Below, piece by piece: positions 24,475 to 33,503 of a stretch of 64,000 nucleotides of DNA (the stretch's first letter is position 1; the number at the start of each line of letters is the position of its first letter). The position numbers and the translations under genes were made by a program. This stretch comes from an uncultured Draconibacterium sp. (GTDB lineage: Bacteria; Bacteroidota; Bacteroidia; Bacteroidales; Prolixibacteraceae). The stretch spans positions 1,612,001-1,676,000 of the forward strand of contig NZ_OY771649.1 of NCBI RefSeq assembly GCF_963674925.1, in the 5' to 3' direction. The notes under the pieces were generated by a model. That model ran no database searches. It saw only the letters and a program-made list of their open reading frames with translations, and had not been told where the DNA came from.

Positions 24475-25629
24475 ATGTACAATTTTGAATTCAGAAATCC
24501 GGTTAAAATTCTTTTTGGAAAAGAATCGATTTCAAAACTATCCGGTGAAATTCCGGCTGATGCTAATATTTTAATGATTTACGGTGGCGGAAGTATAAAA
24601 CGTACCGGAGTTTACGACCAGGTAATGGCCGCGCTAAAAGGTTGTACGGTTGAGGAATTTAGCGGAATTGAGGCCAATCCTCACTACGAAACCTGTATGA
24701 AAGCGGTTGATGTAGTAAAAGAAAAAAATATCGATTTTTTGCTGGCAGTAGGTGGAGGATCGGTACTTGATGCCACCAAGTTTATTGCCACTGCTGCTTT
24801 ATATGAAAACGGCGATCCGTGGGATATTCTGGCAGCAGGTGCACCGGTTGAAAAGGCTTTGCCACTGGGAGCTGTTTTAACCTTGCCGGCAACAGGTTCG
24901 GAGATGAATGGAAATTCAGTAATTACACGTGTCGAAAGACAGGAGAAAAAAGCTTTTGGTTCGCCGCTGGTAATGCCTCAGTTTTCGGTACTCGATCCGG
25001 AATGTGTGTTTACCTTACCCGACCGACAGGTGGCCAACGGCGTTGTTGATGCTTTTGTACACGTAATGGAGCAATACCTGACTTTCAAGGTGAATTCGCC
25101 GCTTCAGGACAGGCTGGCAGAAAGTATCCTGACCACGCTTATTGAGGAAGGTCCGAAAGTTTTGGCCGATCGTAAAAACTACGAAGCTGCTACCAACTTT
25201 ATGTGGTGTGCAACAATGGCACTAAACGGAATGATTGCAGTTGGTGTTCCGCAAGATTGGTCGACACATATTATCGGTCACGAATTGACTGCTTTCCACG
25301 GAATCGACCACGGACGAACACTGGCAATTGTACTACCGGGAGTGATGCACATTAAGCGCGACAATAAAAAAGACAAAATCTTACAATATGGTGAGCGTAT
25401 TTGGGGCATTACAAGTGGAAACGAGGATGAAAGAATCGACGCCATTATTGCACGAACAGTTGAGTTCTTCGAATCGTTAGGTGTACCATGCCGCCTGCCT
25501 GATTATGATGTTCCGGAATCTACCATTGCTAAAATTGTAGAACGCTTTAAACAAAGCGAAGCCAAAATTGGCGAGAAGCAGGATACGGATTATGTTGAAA
25601 TTGAGAAGATTTTAAGAGACAGGCTATGA
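24475..25629 (+). CDS. iron-containing alcohol dehydrogenase (YqhD/BDH-like)
   Basis: The 384-residue protein has the two-domain layout of family III alcohol dehydrogenases. The nucleotide-binding GGGS motifs (IYGGGSI near residue 36, AVGGGSVLDATK near residue 96) and the PATGSEMNG region are present. Metal ligands are expected in VVDAFVHVMEQ (Asp and His) and GHELTAFHGIDHGR (His residues). These enzymes reduce aldehydes with NADPH or NADH in the cytoplasm. The overall sequence resembles the NADPH-dependent YqhD/butanol dehydrogenase group. It ends before a hairpin shared with the converging aminotransferase gene. Confidence 0.92.
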   Translation: MYNFEFRNPVKILFGKESISKLSGEIPADANILMIYGGGSIKRTGVYDQVMAALKGCTVEEFSGIEANPHYETCMKAVDVVKEKNIDFLLAVGGGSVLDATKFIATAALYENGDPWDILAAGAPVEKALPLGAVLTLPATGSEMNGNSVITRVERQEKKAFGSPLVMPQFSVLDPECVFTLPDRQVANGVVDAFVHVMEQYLTFKVNSPLQDRLAESILTTLIEEGPKVLADRKNYEAATNFMWCATMALNGMIAVGVPQDWSTHIIGHELTAFHGIDHGRTLAIVLPGVMHIKRDNKKDKILQYGERIWGITSGNEDERIDAIIARTVEFFESLGVPCRLPDYDVPESTIAKIVERFKQSEAKIGEKQDTDYVEIEKILRDRL

Positions 25630-25749
25630 ATCATGAATTTCGATTAACGATTTTCGATTGACAAGAAAGTTATTCCAAATTCTGTTGTGATTTACTTCTT
25701 CATTCACAATTCGTTAGTCGCCGTTCGAATTTCAAGAGCTATTGATCAG

Positions 25750-25790
25750 GGATCCGATCCTTTTTTTAATTAACGGGGTCGGATCCTTCT
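25750..25790. terminator. bidirectional terminator overlapping an aminotransferase 3' end
   Basis: GGATCCGATCC at 25750-25760 pairs, with one G-T pair, with GGGTCGGATCC at 25776-25786, around a T-rich loop, between converging genes. The downstream arm overlaps the last codons of the minus-strand aminotransferase gene. Confidence 0.65.
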
Positions 25791-26582
25791 ATTTAAGTCT
25801 TCCTGAATGATTTTATCGTATTCAATCATCAGACTTCTCAATACGCGATTGTCAACATCAAAAGAATGCCCGTCCACTTCGTTTACCGGAAGTAATTTGG
25901 GCGAAGTACCGGTTATAAAAGCAGCATCGAAACCAGTTAATCCATCCAGTTGTATTTCAACCTCAACTACTTTTAGCTTGAGGCGATTGGCGCAGGCAAT
26001 TGTTTTTTGCCTGGTGATTCCCAACAGTACCTGCTTGCCCGGAGGTGTAATTATTTCATTGCCTTTTATAAAAAACACATTGCTTCGGCTTCCTTCGGTA
26101 ATTCGCTTTTCGTGATCGACCAACAGCACTTCGTAAAAACCTAAGGTTTCCATCAGTCGGTTGGCTTGTTTGCGCACTTCGGTTTGAAAAACTTTGGCAT
26201 TTGGATTCATACGTTCAGCGTGTAACAATCCGCAGCGAATTCCAAACCTGTACTGTTCAGCCGAAGGATAATTATGCGCGATAAAGAAAGCTTTCAGGTT
26301 GGTTTTACACGAAATAAGAATATTCCCCTCATCCACTTCGTTTCTTACAATCAGTTGATTTAAAAACGCCTCCAACTGCGCACAACTATATCGAACCTCT
26401 TTCCCGGCCAGTTCGGCCGATGACTGCATTCGTTGCAGGTGCTCATCCAAAAACAGTGGGATTCCGTTTACAACACGTAAAACTTCGTAGATCCCACCTT
26501 CGTTTTCGGCCGGTACAAAAGTGGAAACCGGCAAAAGCCGATCGTTAAAAACAAAATATTTATGGATAGGAAAAAGTGCCAT
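25770..26582 (-). CDS. class IV PLP-dependent aminotransferase
   Basis: The 270-residue protein has the class IV fold shared by branched-chain aminotransferase, D-amino-acid aminotransferase and aminodeoxychorismate lyase. The PLP-binding lysine is likely the Lys in VRKQANRLME near residue 143. The conserved ITEGSRSNVFF segment follows near residue 166, then a phosphate-binding LLGITRQKT. The short length favours a D-Ala-aminotransferase or PabC-like member over IlvE. The C terminus overlaps the bidirectional terminator. The biological substrate is undecided. Confidence 0.82.
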   Translation of the reverse strand: MALFPIHKYFVFNDRLLPVSTFVPAENEGGIYEVLRVVNGIPLFLDEHLQRMQSSAELAGKEVRYSCAQLEAFLNQLIVRNEVDEGNILISCKTNLKAFFIAHNYPSAEQYRFGIRCGLLHAERMNPNAKVFQTEVRKQANRLMETLGFYEVLLVDHEKRITEGSRSNVFFIKGNEIITPPGKQVLLGITRQKTIACANRLKLKVVEVEIQLDGLTGFDAAFITGTSPKLLPVNEVDGHSFDVDNRVLRSLMIEYDKIIQEDLNRRIRPR

Positions 26583-26630
26583 ATACTTCTTTTGTGGTAA
26601 ATTTATTGAAATGTTTCAAAAGCAATTCAA

Positions 26631-27206
26631 ATGCCACCAGAAATTCCGTTGCCAATTCAATATAATCCTTACAAACATCACTTCCGTTTCCTGCAGAACG
26701 AAATTAAAGAATGGCGAGTTAACGACTGGATCGTTACCGAAAAGGCAATGCTTTCGATAGGAAATAACCTTTTCGATTTTTACCTCGGAAACTTAACGCC
26801 GGAGCAGATTTGCAATTCCAGCCTCAACTATTTCGAAACAAAAAATATTACCACCCAAACCGCCTTTAACAATTGGCTGGGAAATTCGGAGTGGAAAAAA
26901 ATTACTTTACCGGATGAATCGAAATGGCTGATAAAACAAGGCAACCATGCAGATCGTTACATCCATATTCATCCGGCAAAGTTTTCGAAACACACCATCC
27001 GGGTACGCGCCACCACATTAAAAACGGTACTGACTTTATGCGTGCATAAAATTCCGATTAGTGATGACGGGGAGCAAAATCTTCAGTACGTTAACAAACA
27101 TCGGATTTCGTACCTGCAACTTTCTCCAATAAAATCGTTGGATGAAGAAGATTCCGGAATCTTAAAACTCTGGCAACTTTTTGTAAATGCAGCAATTATT
27201 TCTTAA
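26631..27206 (+). CDS. conserved hypothetical protein, no family recognised
   Basis: 191 residues, divergent from the aminotransferase gene across 48 bp and overlapping the end of the LytTR regulator by 4 bp (tail to tail). There is no signal peptide or membrane segment. The composition is normal for a folded cytoplasmic protein with alternating aromatic and charged stretches such as FLQNEIKEWRVNDW and KHTIRVRATTLKTVL. The divergent position suggests it may be regulated together with the aminotransferase gene. I cannot assign a function. Confidence 0.6.
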   Translation: MPPEIPLPIQYNPYKHHFRFLQNEIKEWRVNDWIVTEKAMLSIGNNLFDFYLGNLTPEQICNSSLNYFETKNITTQTAFNNWLGNSEWKKITLPDESKWLIKQGNHADRYIHIHPAKFSKHTIRVRATTLKTVLTLCVHKIPISDDGEQNLQYVNKHRISYLQLSPIKSLDEEDSGILKLWQLFVNAAIIS

Positions 27207-27925
27207 CCCTGAAGCTGCAAAACCTCGAGCACTGCATTCTTATAACTACGTCCAATAGGCAATTCTTTTCCCGGTACTTCAATGCTGGTCGATGTAAATG
27301 CTTCAATTTTCGACAGTGCCACAATAAACGATTTATGAATGCGCATAAAACCACTGTCGGGCAGTTTTTCCGACATATGGGTCATGCTGGTTTTTGTGAT
27401 GATCTTTTTCTCAGTAGTATATATCTGCACATATTCGCTCAAACCCTCAACATAAAGTATTTCGTTTAAATGAACTTTTAAGACCTTTTTATTCTCTTTC
27501 ACATAAATAAAGGCTTCATCAGATTTTCCATTGGTTGAGGCTACGGGTTGAGCGGCCGGAACATCATCCTGAACCGACTGATAATATTTATTTACCGATT
27601 TTAAAAAACGCTCAAAGGTTATTGGTTTCAGCAAAAAATCAACCACATCCAACTCAAATCCTTCAAGGGCGTATTCGCGGTAGGCAGTGGTAATAATAAC
27701 TTTTGGTGGATTTTTTAATGTCCGTAGGAATTCGATTCCAGTTATCTGGGGCATCTGAATGTCCATAAACATCAGATCGATTTTGTGATTGTGAAGCTCC
27801 TGCAAGGCTTTCATGGCATCGCCACATTCTGCACAAATTTCAAAATTATCTAGTTTTTCAATGTGAGAGCGCATCAAGTCACGTGCAAGAGGCTCATCAT
27901 CGATAATGAGGCACTTAGTTTTCAT
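27203..27925 (-). CDS. LytTR-family response regulator
   Basis: 240 residues: a receiver domain (about 1-120), with phospho-acceptor Asp in DLMFMDIQMPQ and the conserved Lys in LLKPITF, and a LytTR DNA-binding domain (about 140-238) with VEGLSEYVQIY and a MRIHKSFIVAL segment. It follows two LytS-type sensor genes in the same orientation and is likely activated by the canonical one. Targets are unknown; LytTR proteins bind paired short direct repeats. Confidence 0.92.
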   Translation of the reverse strand: MKTKCLIIDDEPLARDLMRSHIEKLDNFEICAECGDAMKALQELHNHKIDLMFMDIQMPQITGIEFLRTLKNPPKVIITTAYREYALEGFELDVVDFLLKPITFERFLKSVNKYYQSVQDDVPAAQPVASTNGKSDEAFIYVKENKKVLKVHLNEILYVEGLSEYVQIYTTEKKIITKTSMTHMSEKLPDSGFMRIHKSFIVALSKIEAFTSTSIEVPGKELPIGRSYKNAVLEVLQLQG

Positions 27926-28032
27926 GGTAATACGGAATTAGCTTTTGTTTTCTGTTAAATCCGAAGCACATTCTCCGGTCTGTTTTCAATCTGTTTTTAA
28001 ATAGTACGAGAAACAGGTATAGTGTTACACTT

Positions 28033-29070
28033 TTACGGATAAATTTCTATACTAAATTCTCTAAAATTGTCATCTACGTTCTCCACCAACCGGTGCTTAC
28101 CAGGGTAATTATAATGCAAACGCCGGTAGGTAATTTTATTGTCTTCAGTGTCGGCTATCTTAAAACCGTTTTCGCTCCAAAATGTAAACGAAAACAGCAA
28201 ATACTTTCGCTCCGCTTTTATAATGACTGTACTTTCATACGTTTCGTTACACTCGTAGGCAACTTTTATTGCAGAATTTATAAACGGAAGCAGCAAAAGT
28301 GGTGGAACAACATATGATTTGAGGTTTCCGCTAACAATAAAATTACTACTTAGCCGATCGCCCAAAGCGTGGTTATGAATGGTCATAAACTCCTCAAGTA
28401 ACTTTACCTCCAGCTCAAGCGGTATCAGTTCTTCTTTTCCTTCATAAAGAAACCGGTTGAGGAAGTTCGAAATATTAATAATCATTTCCGGTGCCGTTTC
28501 CGCCTTTTTTAACGACAGAACTTCCAGCTCCTCAATCAATTCCAGAACAATGCGGGGTTGTAACTGATACCGGTAAATTTCGAGTTCAGTTTCGAGTTTC
28601 GAACGCAGCAACTCTTCTTTCTGGTACTCGGCCCGATACCACGAACTACCGGCTTTTATAGCCAGAAATACTAAAATGATATAATGATTTCCAACACCGC
28701 TGATCACAATATTTTTAAGATTCAGGAATCCGGGAGCAAACATTTTGCTTTTGTCGAAAAGATAAAAAACCAGGTAGTTGCTCCACAGTAATTCAGTCAC
28801 CGAAAAAACAATGAGAAGAACAGTTACACCTGCTGCAAACAATAAGTAACGCCCCAGGAAAAATGTTCTGGGTAAAAGCCAGTAGGCAATTAAATAGGTA
28901 TGTGCTACAAAAACAGGTAAAGTAATGAGGTAATACATTAGCCAAACATGTAACGAAGCAATTCCTTCGTTCAAGGTTTGAATAAAGGTGAACGATATTA
29001 CCCATGCCGCCCAGAAGATGACATGCAAAATATAATCCCTTTTAGCGATATGTAATATGCCTGTGTTCAT
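28033..29070 (-). CDS. degenerate LytS-type sensor, predicted kinase-dead
   Basis: 345 residues: four hydrophobic segments (about 13-31, 42-65, 74-100, 120-140), a short coiled coil and a C-terminal region that aligns with His_kinase/HATPase of LytS proteins. The phospho-acceptor motif is lost: where the partner gene reads FDPHFMFN, this protein reads LQPRIVLE, with Arg173 in place of His. The ATP-binding ENSFKHG is replaced by INSAIKV. I infer it is a pseudokinase that modulates the neighbouring kinase or regulator. It overlaps the upstream kinase gene by 29 bp. Confidence 0.8.
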   Translation of the reverse strand: MNTGILHIAKRDYILHVIFWAAWVISFTFIQTLNEGIASLHVWLMYYLITLPVFVAHTYLIAYWLLPRTFFLGRYLLFAAGVTVLLIVFSVTELLWSNYLVFYLFDKSKMFAPGFLNLKNIVISGVGNHYIILVFLAIKAGSSWYRAEYQKEELLRSKLETELEIYRYQLQPRIVLELIEELEVLSLKKAETAPEMIINISNFLNRFLYEGKEELIPLELEVKLLEEFMTIHNHALGDRLSSNFIVSGNLKSYVVPPLLLLPFINSAIKVAYECNETYESTVIIKAERKYLLFSFTFWSENGFKIADTEDNKITYRRLHYNYPGKHRLVENVDDNFREFSIEIYP

Positions 29071-30133
29071 GTGTATTTATTAATTCCAGACACACTTTAA
29101 AACGGTCGCCCAGATCGTTCACTTTCAGGTCATAACCCAGTCCGTCGTAAATAATATTTAAACGCCTTTTTAATCCGCTGTAGCCACTTCCCCGCTCAAT
29201 TTCTTTTGTCTTTTTCTGCAAACCTTCGGGCTTGCTGTTTTCGGTTTCGATAATTATCTTTTCTTCGGTAGCTTTTACCAAAATAGTAATCCATGGCGCG
29301 CCGGCATCCAAACTACTGCCGTGTTTAAAACTGTTTTCAACCAGCAGAAACACTACCATTGGAGGAATATGCGCCGTGTTTAAATCGCCCTCGGTTTTGT
29401 AACTCACCTGCAAGCGTTTCCCGTAACGTAATTTCTCCAGCTGAAGGTAATTTTCAACGAGTTCCACCTCATCTTTTAACGATACAAATTCTTTCAGGCT
29501 TTCGTTAATAATATAAGTCAGCACAATTTTCATGCGGCTAATAACCTCGTTGGTTTTGCCGGGATTAAGCAAGGACAATGCATAGAGATTGTTAATGGTG
29601 TTAAACATGAAATGCGGATCGAACTGCGATTGCAAAAGTGTTGTTTGTGCTTTTCGGTGTTGCTGCTCCAGTTTCTTTCTGAGGTTCTCCGTAAGAACGT
29701 AATCTTTAACATATTTTCCAATACAAAACAAGGCCACAATAAAGGTCATGTCTTTGGTATTCATCACAATCAAACGAAGATTAAAAGCACCGTTTCCGGA
29801 TATATTTTCGGGAGCTATTGAAGCATAAAAAATATAATCGGAGAACAATAATTTTAATGCCGACAAGCCAATTCCCACCAGTAAAAAAACGACAATAAAC
29901 CAAAAGGGTTTCGCTTTTAACAACAACTCGGGAATCAGTAAAAAAATGGTAATGTAAGCGTAGCCAAAAAAGAAAAAGGCATTGCCAAGTGTTATTCCGA
30001 AAACGTGAAGCAGGCTGTTGTTTTCGCTTTGAACAAATAGAATCCCCGTAAACAATACCACGGTAAATACAAAGAATAAAATATGCCTTGTTCCCCGGTA
30101 AAGCACACTGTTATTGTACAACAATTTGTTCAT
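29042..30133 (-). CDS. LytS-type membrane sensor histidine kinase
   Basis: About 363 residues starting at the ATG at 30133, which follows a GGGGAG ribosome-binding-like site and the MNKLLYNNS start; the longer open frame upstream is rejected. Four membrane segments are followed by the His_kinase domain, with H174 in SQFDPHFMFNTINNL, and an HATPase domain, with LLVENSFKHG and GSGYSGLKRRL. It is the active member of the three-gene signalling operon and would phosphorylate the LytTR regulator at 27.2-27.9 kb. Confidence 0.9.
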   Translation of the reverse strand: MNKLLYNNSVLYRGTRHILFFVFTVVLFTGILFVQSENNSLLHVFGITLGNAFFFFGYAYITIFLLIPELLLKAKPFWFIVVFLLVGIGLSALKLLFSDYIFYASIAPENISGNGAFNLRLIVMNTKDMTFIVALFCIGKYVKDYVLTENLRKKLEQQHRKAQTTLLQSQFDPHFMFNTINNLYALSLLNPGKTNEVISRMKIVLTYIINESLKEFVSLKDEVELVENYLQLEKLRYGKRLQVSYKTEGDLNTAHIPPMVVFLLVENSFKHGSSLDAGAPWITILVKATEEKIIIETENSKPEGLQKKTKEIERGSGYSGLKRRLNIIYDGLGYDLKVNDLGDRFKVCLELINTHEHRHITYR

Positions 30134-30271
30134 ACCATTAACTCCCCTATCATAAAGGTAACAACATTTATAAGAGCTCTTCGAAGATAAACATCGGGAG
30201 AGTAGCAAAATCCTGTCGTTGACTGACAGAAATTGTCGTTTTGCAGCAAAAAAACTTCCATTCATTGAAAA

Positions 30272-30296
30272 GCCCTGCGTTGTAACAACGCAGGGC
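30272..30296. terminator. GC-rich palindrome upstream of the sensor operon
   Basis: GCCCTGCGTTGT at 30272-30283 pairs with ACAACGCAGGGC at 30285-30296, an essentially perfect 25-bp palindrome. No T-run follows directly on the minus strand. It could be a back-up terminator, an operator or a repeat. Confidence 0.45.
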
Positions 30297-30392
30297 CTTC
30301 GAGTAAAGTACTCACTAATTTTATATTACCCTTTCAAATTCTACTCACTCTTTATTTTCAATGGTTTCTGTTTTTTGTTTTTCTGTAGAGAG

Positions 30393-30418
30393 AAAAAACC
30401 CCCGCCCCTCTGGCGGGG
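30393..30418 (-). terminator. terminator of the secreted-protein gene at 30.5 kb
   Basis: CCCCGCC at 30400-30406 pairs with GGCGGGG at 30412-30418. On the minus strand this is followed by GGTTTTTTCTC, the classic form of an intrinsic terminator. It lies 50 bp past the stop of the gene at 30468. Confidence 0.8.
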
Positions 30419-30467
30419 ATTAGCTTTTCACATTTCTATGAAAAAAATTGCGCTGTATAATTTCTTT

Positions 30468-30965
30468 TTAAAAACTGGCTTGATATTCGTCTTTCACCAA
30501 ATCAGGGAAATAACATGCAATCAAACCCAGTAAATCGTCTTGCGATTTTTTGTTCTGGCAAATTACCCGCTGCGAATAATAAGCAACTCTATCCAGTTTC
30601 AGGTCCATTTCTTCTTTTGGCAACTGCTGGAAACGAGCTTCCATTTTCTTCACTCCAAACACATGGTTTCGGCAGGCATATTCAATTTCAAATTCATCTG
30701 TACGAACAATAAATGTTGTACATTTTTTGTCATCCTCGCACAAAACTCCAATTCGTATAGGATTGCTAATATTCTCGTACGTTAACTCGTAAGTTTCCAA
30801 TAGCTGATCGTCGTAAACCATTGGCGAGCTTGAATTAACTATAGTATACTTACCAAATTCGGTAAGAGAGTTTCCGGTCATCGCCTTTCCGTCTTTAATT
30901 TTTGCGGTGGCGCCCATGCTTAATAGTGCGATGCAAATGCTTAATAGAACTAGTTTTGTTTTCAT
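30468..30965 (-). CDS. secreted protein of unknown function
   Basis: 165 residues with a clear signal peptide (MKTKLVLLSICIALLSMGATA). The mature part contains four cysteines (in VLCEDDKKC, EYACRNHV, RVICQNK and IACYFP; five counting both in the first) and a mixed charged composition. I recognise no domain. It is a single-gene unit with its own terminator. It could be a small periplasmic or outer-surface protein stabilised by disulfides; nothing further can be said. Confidence 0.65.
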   Translation of the reverse strand: MKTKLVLLSICIALLSMGATAKIKDGKAMTGNSLTEFGKYTIVNSSSPMVYDDQLLETYELTYENISNPIRIGVLCEDDKKCTTFIVRTDEFEIEYACRNHVFGVKKMEARFQQLPKEEMDLKLDRVAYYSQRVICQNKKSQDDLLGLIACYFPDLVKDEYQASF

Positions 30966-31196
30966 GATTGTACTGTTTTAATTGTTTTTACATTTCAAAT
31001 TTACGTAACTACCTGATGCAATGATTTTTAATTCAGCATTCAGTAAATAAACACCAGCCAACGTCAGGTTTTGTTCTGCAAAACTCGTTAACTGTTATTC
31101 ACCTGCCTTCTGCTACAGTTACCCTTAAAATTGTGCTGTTCGCTGTTCTACGAAATCAATCATTGCTCACCTTCGGTAAAAGTTTTAACCTGTGAC

Positions 31197-31341
31197 GGGC
31201 TGAAAAATTCTTGAATTTTTCACACGAAGTGTTGACGATTGAAAATCTGCATATTCTGTGCTTCAGCAATGAAAATCCTACGATTTTCAATGTTAAGGTT
31301 AACCCTGACAAATAACTGTTTGTCAATTATTTCGTCAGCCC
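31197..31341. repeat. multi-branched palindromic element in a 520-bp gene-free region
   Basis: The 30966-31485 interval has no gene. At 31197-31341 an outer stem GGGCTGA/TCAGCCC encloses a 9-bp hairpin (GAAAAATTC at 31202-31210 with 31213-31221), a small ACAC/GTGT hairpin, TGAAAATC at 31270-31277 with GATTTTCA at 31282-31289 (with a competing copy at 31239-31247), and TGACAAA at 31306-31312 with TTTGTCA at 31319-31325. It looks like a cruciform repeat or a structured RNA. Confidence 0.5.
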
Positions 31342-31429
31342 TACGGGTAATTAATTCATTTTAATGAAACGAGCATGAGAGAAATTCATATGCAAAAGGA
31401 TGATTAGAATGCTTGCGATTTCCATACTA

Positions 31430-31437
31430 TACCTTTG
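31430..31437 (+). promoter_or_regulatory. possible -7 element (TACCTTTG)
   Basis: TACCTTTG matches the Bacteroidota TAnnTTTG consensus 48 bp before the ATG at 31486. A TTG word lies at 31413-31415, closer than the usual spacing, so support is partial. Confidence 0.4.
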
Positions 31438-31485
31438 AAACAAATAATTTTAATAGTATGAATTAATTAGGTTAATTTGCAGACT

Positions 31486-31956
31486 ATGGAAATTGCTTCG
31501 CTGAGCAACATAAAAAAGGAACTAAAAAACCTGCCGCCCGAGGTTTTACAAGATGTAATAACCCGGCTGGCCAAGTATAAAAAAGACAATAAAGAGCTAC
31601 TTAGTTATTTATTGTTTGAAGCGCATAACGAAGATGAATACATCAGACAGGTGAAAGAAGAGATCGACCTGGAATTTATGAGCCTGAACCGAAGTAGTTT
31701 CTACCTGGCAAAAAAAACAATTCGGAAAGTTTTAAAAACCACCAATAAACATATTCGTTTTTCGGGCAGAAAAGAAACGGAAATTGAACTGTTGATGTAT
31801 TTCTGCAGGAAGCTAAAAGGCTCGCGCCTGGATTATAAACGCAGCCGGGTTGTATTCAACATGTACCTGAACCAGGTAAAACGAATTCAAAAAGTTATTT
31901 CCATGCTTCACGAGGATTTACAATACGATTATCGCGAAGAACTGGAAGCCTTGTAA
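31486..31956 (+). CDS. conserved all-helical hypothetical protein
   Basis: 156 residues, no signal peptide or membrane segment. It appears mainly helical and is rich in Lys, Glu and Leu, for example LPPEVLQDVITRLAKYKKDN and a basic second half. The start is the ATG at 31486; a TTG nine bases upstream is less likely. I recall similar short proteins in other Bacteroidota but no function. It is separated from the SDR gene by 105 bp. Confidence 0.6.
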   Translation: MEIASLSNIKKELKNLPPEVLQDVITRLAKYKKDNKELLSYLLFEAHNEDEYIRQVKEEIDLEFMSLNRSSFYLAKKTIRKVLKTTNKHIRFSGRKETEIELLMYFCRKLKGSRLDYKRSRVVFNMYLNQVKRIQKVISMLHEDLQYDYREELEAL

Positions 31957-32061
31957 AAACAACTCTTCTCATTCATTCTGAAAAGACTACCCGAACATCC
32001 CTCTTAATAAATACGTTACTGTGTTAATGTTATAAACGGTATTGTTTAAATCATTAACGCC

Positions 32062-33480
32062 ATGCGAATTCTTTTAACCGGAGCTACCGGATACATAGGA
32101 AAGAGACTGTTGCCCGTATTAGTTAAGAATGGGCACCATGTAACTTGTGTTGTAAGAGACAAACAACGCGCGGCATTTGGCGAAAACATTGAAAAATCGA
32201 TTGAAATTATTGAGGCGGATCTGCTAAACAAAGAAAGTCTGAATAAAATACCGGAAGACATAGAAATTGTCTATTACCTCGTGCATAGTATGTCCGACTC
32301 GCGCGATTACGAAGAACAGGAAAAATTATCGGCTATAAACTTCAGGGAGCGAGTAAATAAAACCAACACCAAACAAGTAATTTATTTGAGCGGTATTGTT
32401 AACGACCAAGCGCTTTCCAAACACCTGAAATCGAGATTAAACGTTGAACAGGAACTGGCAAAAGGCGATTATGCGCTAAGCACTTTACGAGCAGGAATTA
32501 TTATTGGTTCCGGCAGTGCCTCTTTCGAAATAATTCGCGACCTGGTGGAGAAGCTGCCGGTAATGGTAGCGCCAAAGTGGTTGAAAACACGCTGCCAGCC
32601 CATTGCTATTTCCGATGTTATTCGTTTTCTGGAACTATCGATAAACAACCATGCTGTTTTCAATAAAAGCTTCGATATTGGAGGCAACGAAATTCTTACC
32701 TACAAACAAATGCTGCTGCGCTTTGCAAAAGTTAGGGGCTTAAAACGCCGGATCATTTCAGTGCCGGTAATGACTCCGCGGTTATCGTCGTACTGGCTGT
32801 ATTTTGTTACCTCAACCTCCTATAAACTGGCCACTTCGCTGGTCGACAGTATGCGCGTTGAAGTAATTGCACGCAACGATGAGCTCGCCCAACTTTTTAA
32901 TCTGCAACTGCTAAGCTACGAGCAGAGTTTGCAACAGGCCTTTAAAAAGATCGAACAGAATGAGATTATCTCGAGTTGGAAAGATTCGTTTGTTAGCGGG
33001 CACTTGCACGGGCAGCTCTCGGATTTTATAAATGTTCCGAACTTTGGTTGTTTCAAAGATATGCGTATTGCAGAAACACCCTCAATGGAAAATGCCATTG
33101 AAAAAATATGGCGAATAGGTGGAGAGAATGGTTGGTATTACGGAAACCGGCTTTGGCAATTTCGTGGCTTTATGGATAAACTTGTTGGAGGAGTTGGACT
33201 GAGAAGAGGCCGCACAAACGAAGACAGTATTGGCGAAGGCGACGCCATTGATTTTTGGCGGGTGATTTATGCCAACAAAACAGAAGGACGTTTATTACTT
33301 TATGCCGAAATGAAAATTCCCGGCGAGGTTTGGCTTGAATTTAAAATTCGCAATAATCAGCTTATTCAAACAGTCACCTTCAGGCCAAAAGGACTCTGGG
33401 GAAGAATGTACTGGTACCTGTTTAAGCCGCTGCGTTCATTTGTTTTTAAACGAATGGTCGCCAACATTGTTAAACACTGA
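32062..33480 (+). CDS. SDR-family NAD(P)-binding protein with C-terminal DUF2867
   Basis: The 472-residue protein begins with a Rossmann motif GATGYIGKRLLPVL (residues 7-20), followed by an atypical short-chain dehydrogenase domain with the YLVHSM segment near residue 74. Residues about 330-470 form a DUF2867-type domain (IWRIGGENGWYYGNRLWQFRG). It is 23 bp upstream of a photolyase gene. SDR-DUF2867 proteins are often found beside photolyases, which suggests a shared light or DNA-repair context, but the substrate is unknown. Confidence 0.82.
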   Translation: MRILLTGATGYIGKRLLPVLVKNGHHVTCVVRDKQRAAFGENIEKSIEIIEADLLNKESLNKIPEDIEIVYYLVHSMSDSRDYEEQEKLSAINFRERVNKTNTKQVIYLSGIVNDQALSKHLKSRLNVEQELAKGDYALSTLRAGIIIGSGSASFEIIRDLVEKLPVMVAPKWLKTRCQPIAISDVIRFLELSINNHAVFNKSFDIGGNEILTYKQMLLRFAKVRGLKRRIISVPVMTPRLSSYWLYFVTSTSYKLATSLVDSMRVEVIARNDELAQLFNLQLLSYEQSLQQAFKKIEQNEIISSWKDSFVSGHLHGQLSDFINVPNFGCFKDMRIAETPSMENAIEKIWRIGGENGWYYGNRLWQFRGFMDKLVGGVGLRRGRTNEDSIGEGDAIDFWRVIYANKTEGRLLLYAEMKIPGEVWLEFKIRNNQLIQTVTFRPKGLWGRMYWYLFKPLRSFVFKRMVANIVKH

Positions 33481-33503
33481 GAACTTACATTTGCAGAAAG
33501 AAA

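Noticed and set aside
30134..30265. N-terminal extension of the LytS-type kinase
   Set aside because: The ATG at 30133 has a GGGGAG site and begins just before the first membrane helix. The extension is Cys/Ser-rich and not like the family.
31364..31378. 15-bp word ATGAAACGAGCATGA shared with 63895-63909
   Set aside because: In an AT-rich 64-kb window one such match can arise by chance. The flanking sequences differ, so I do not call it a repeat family.
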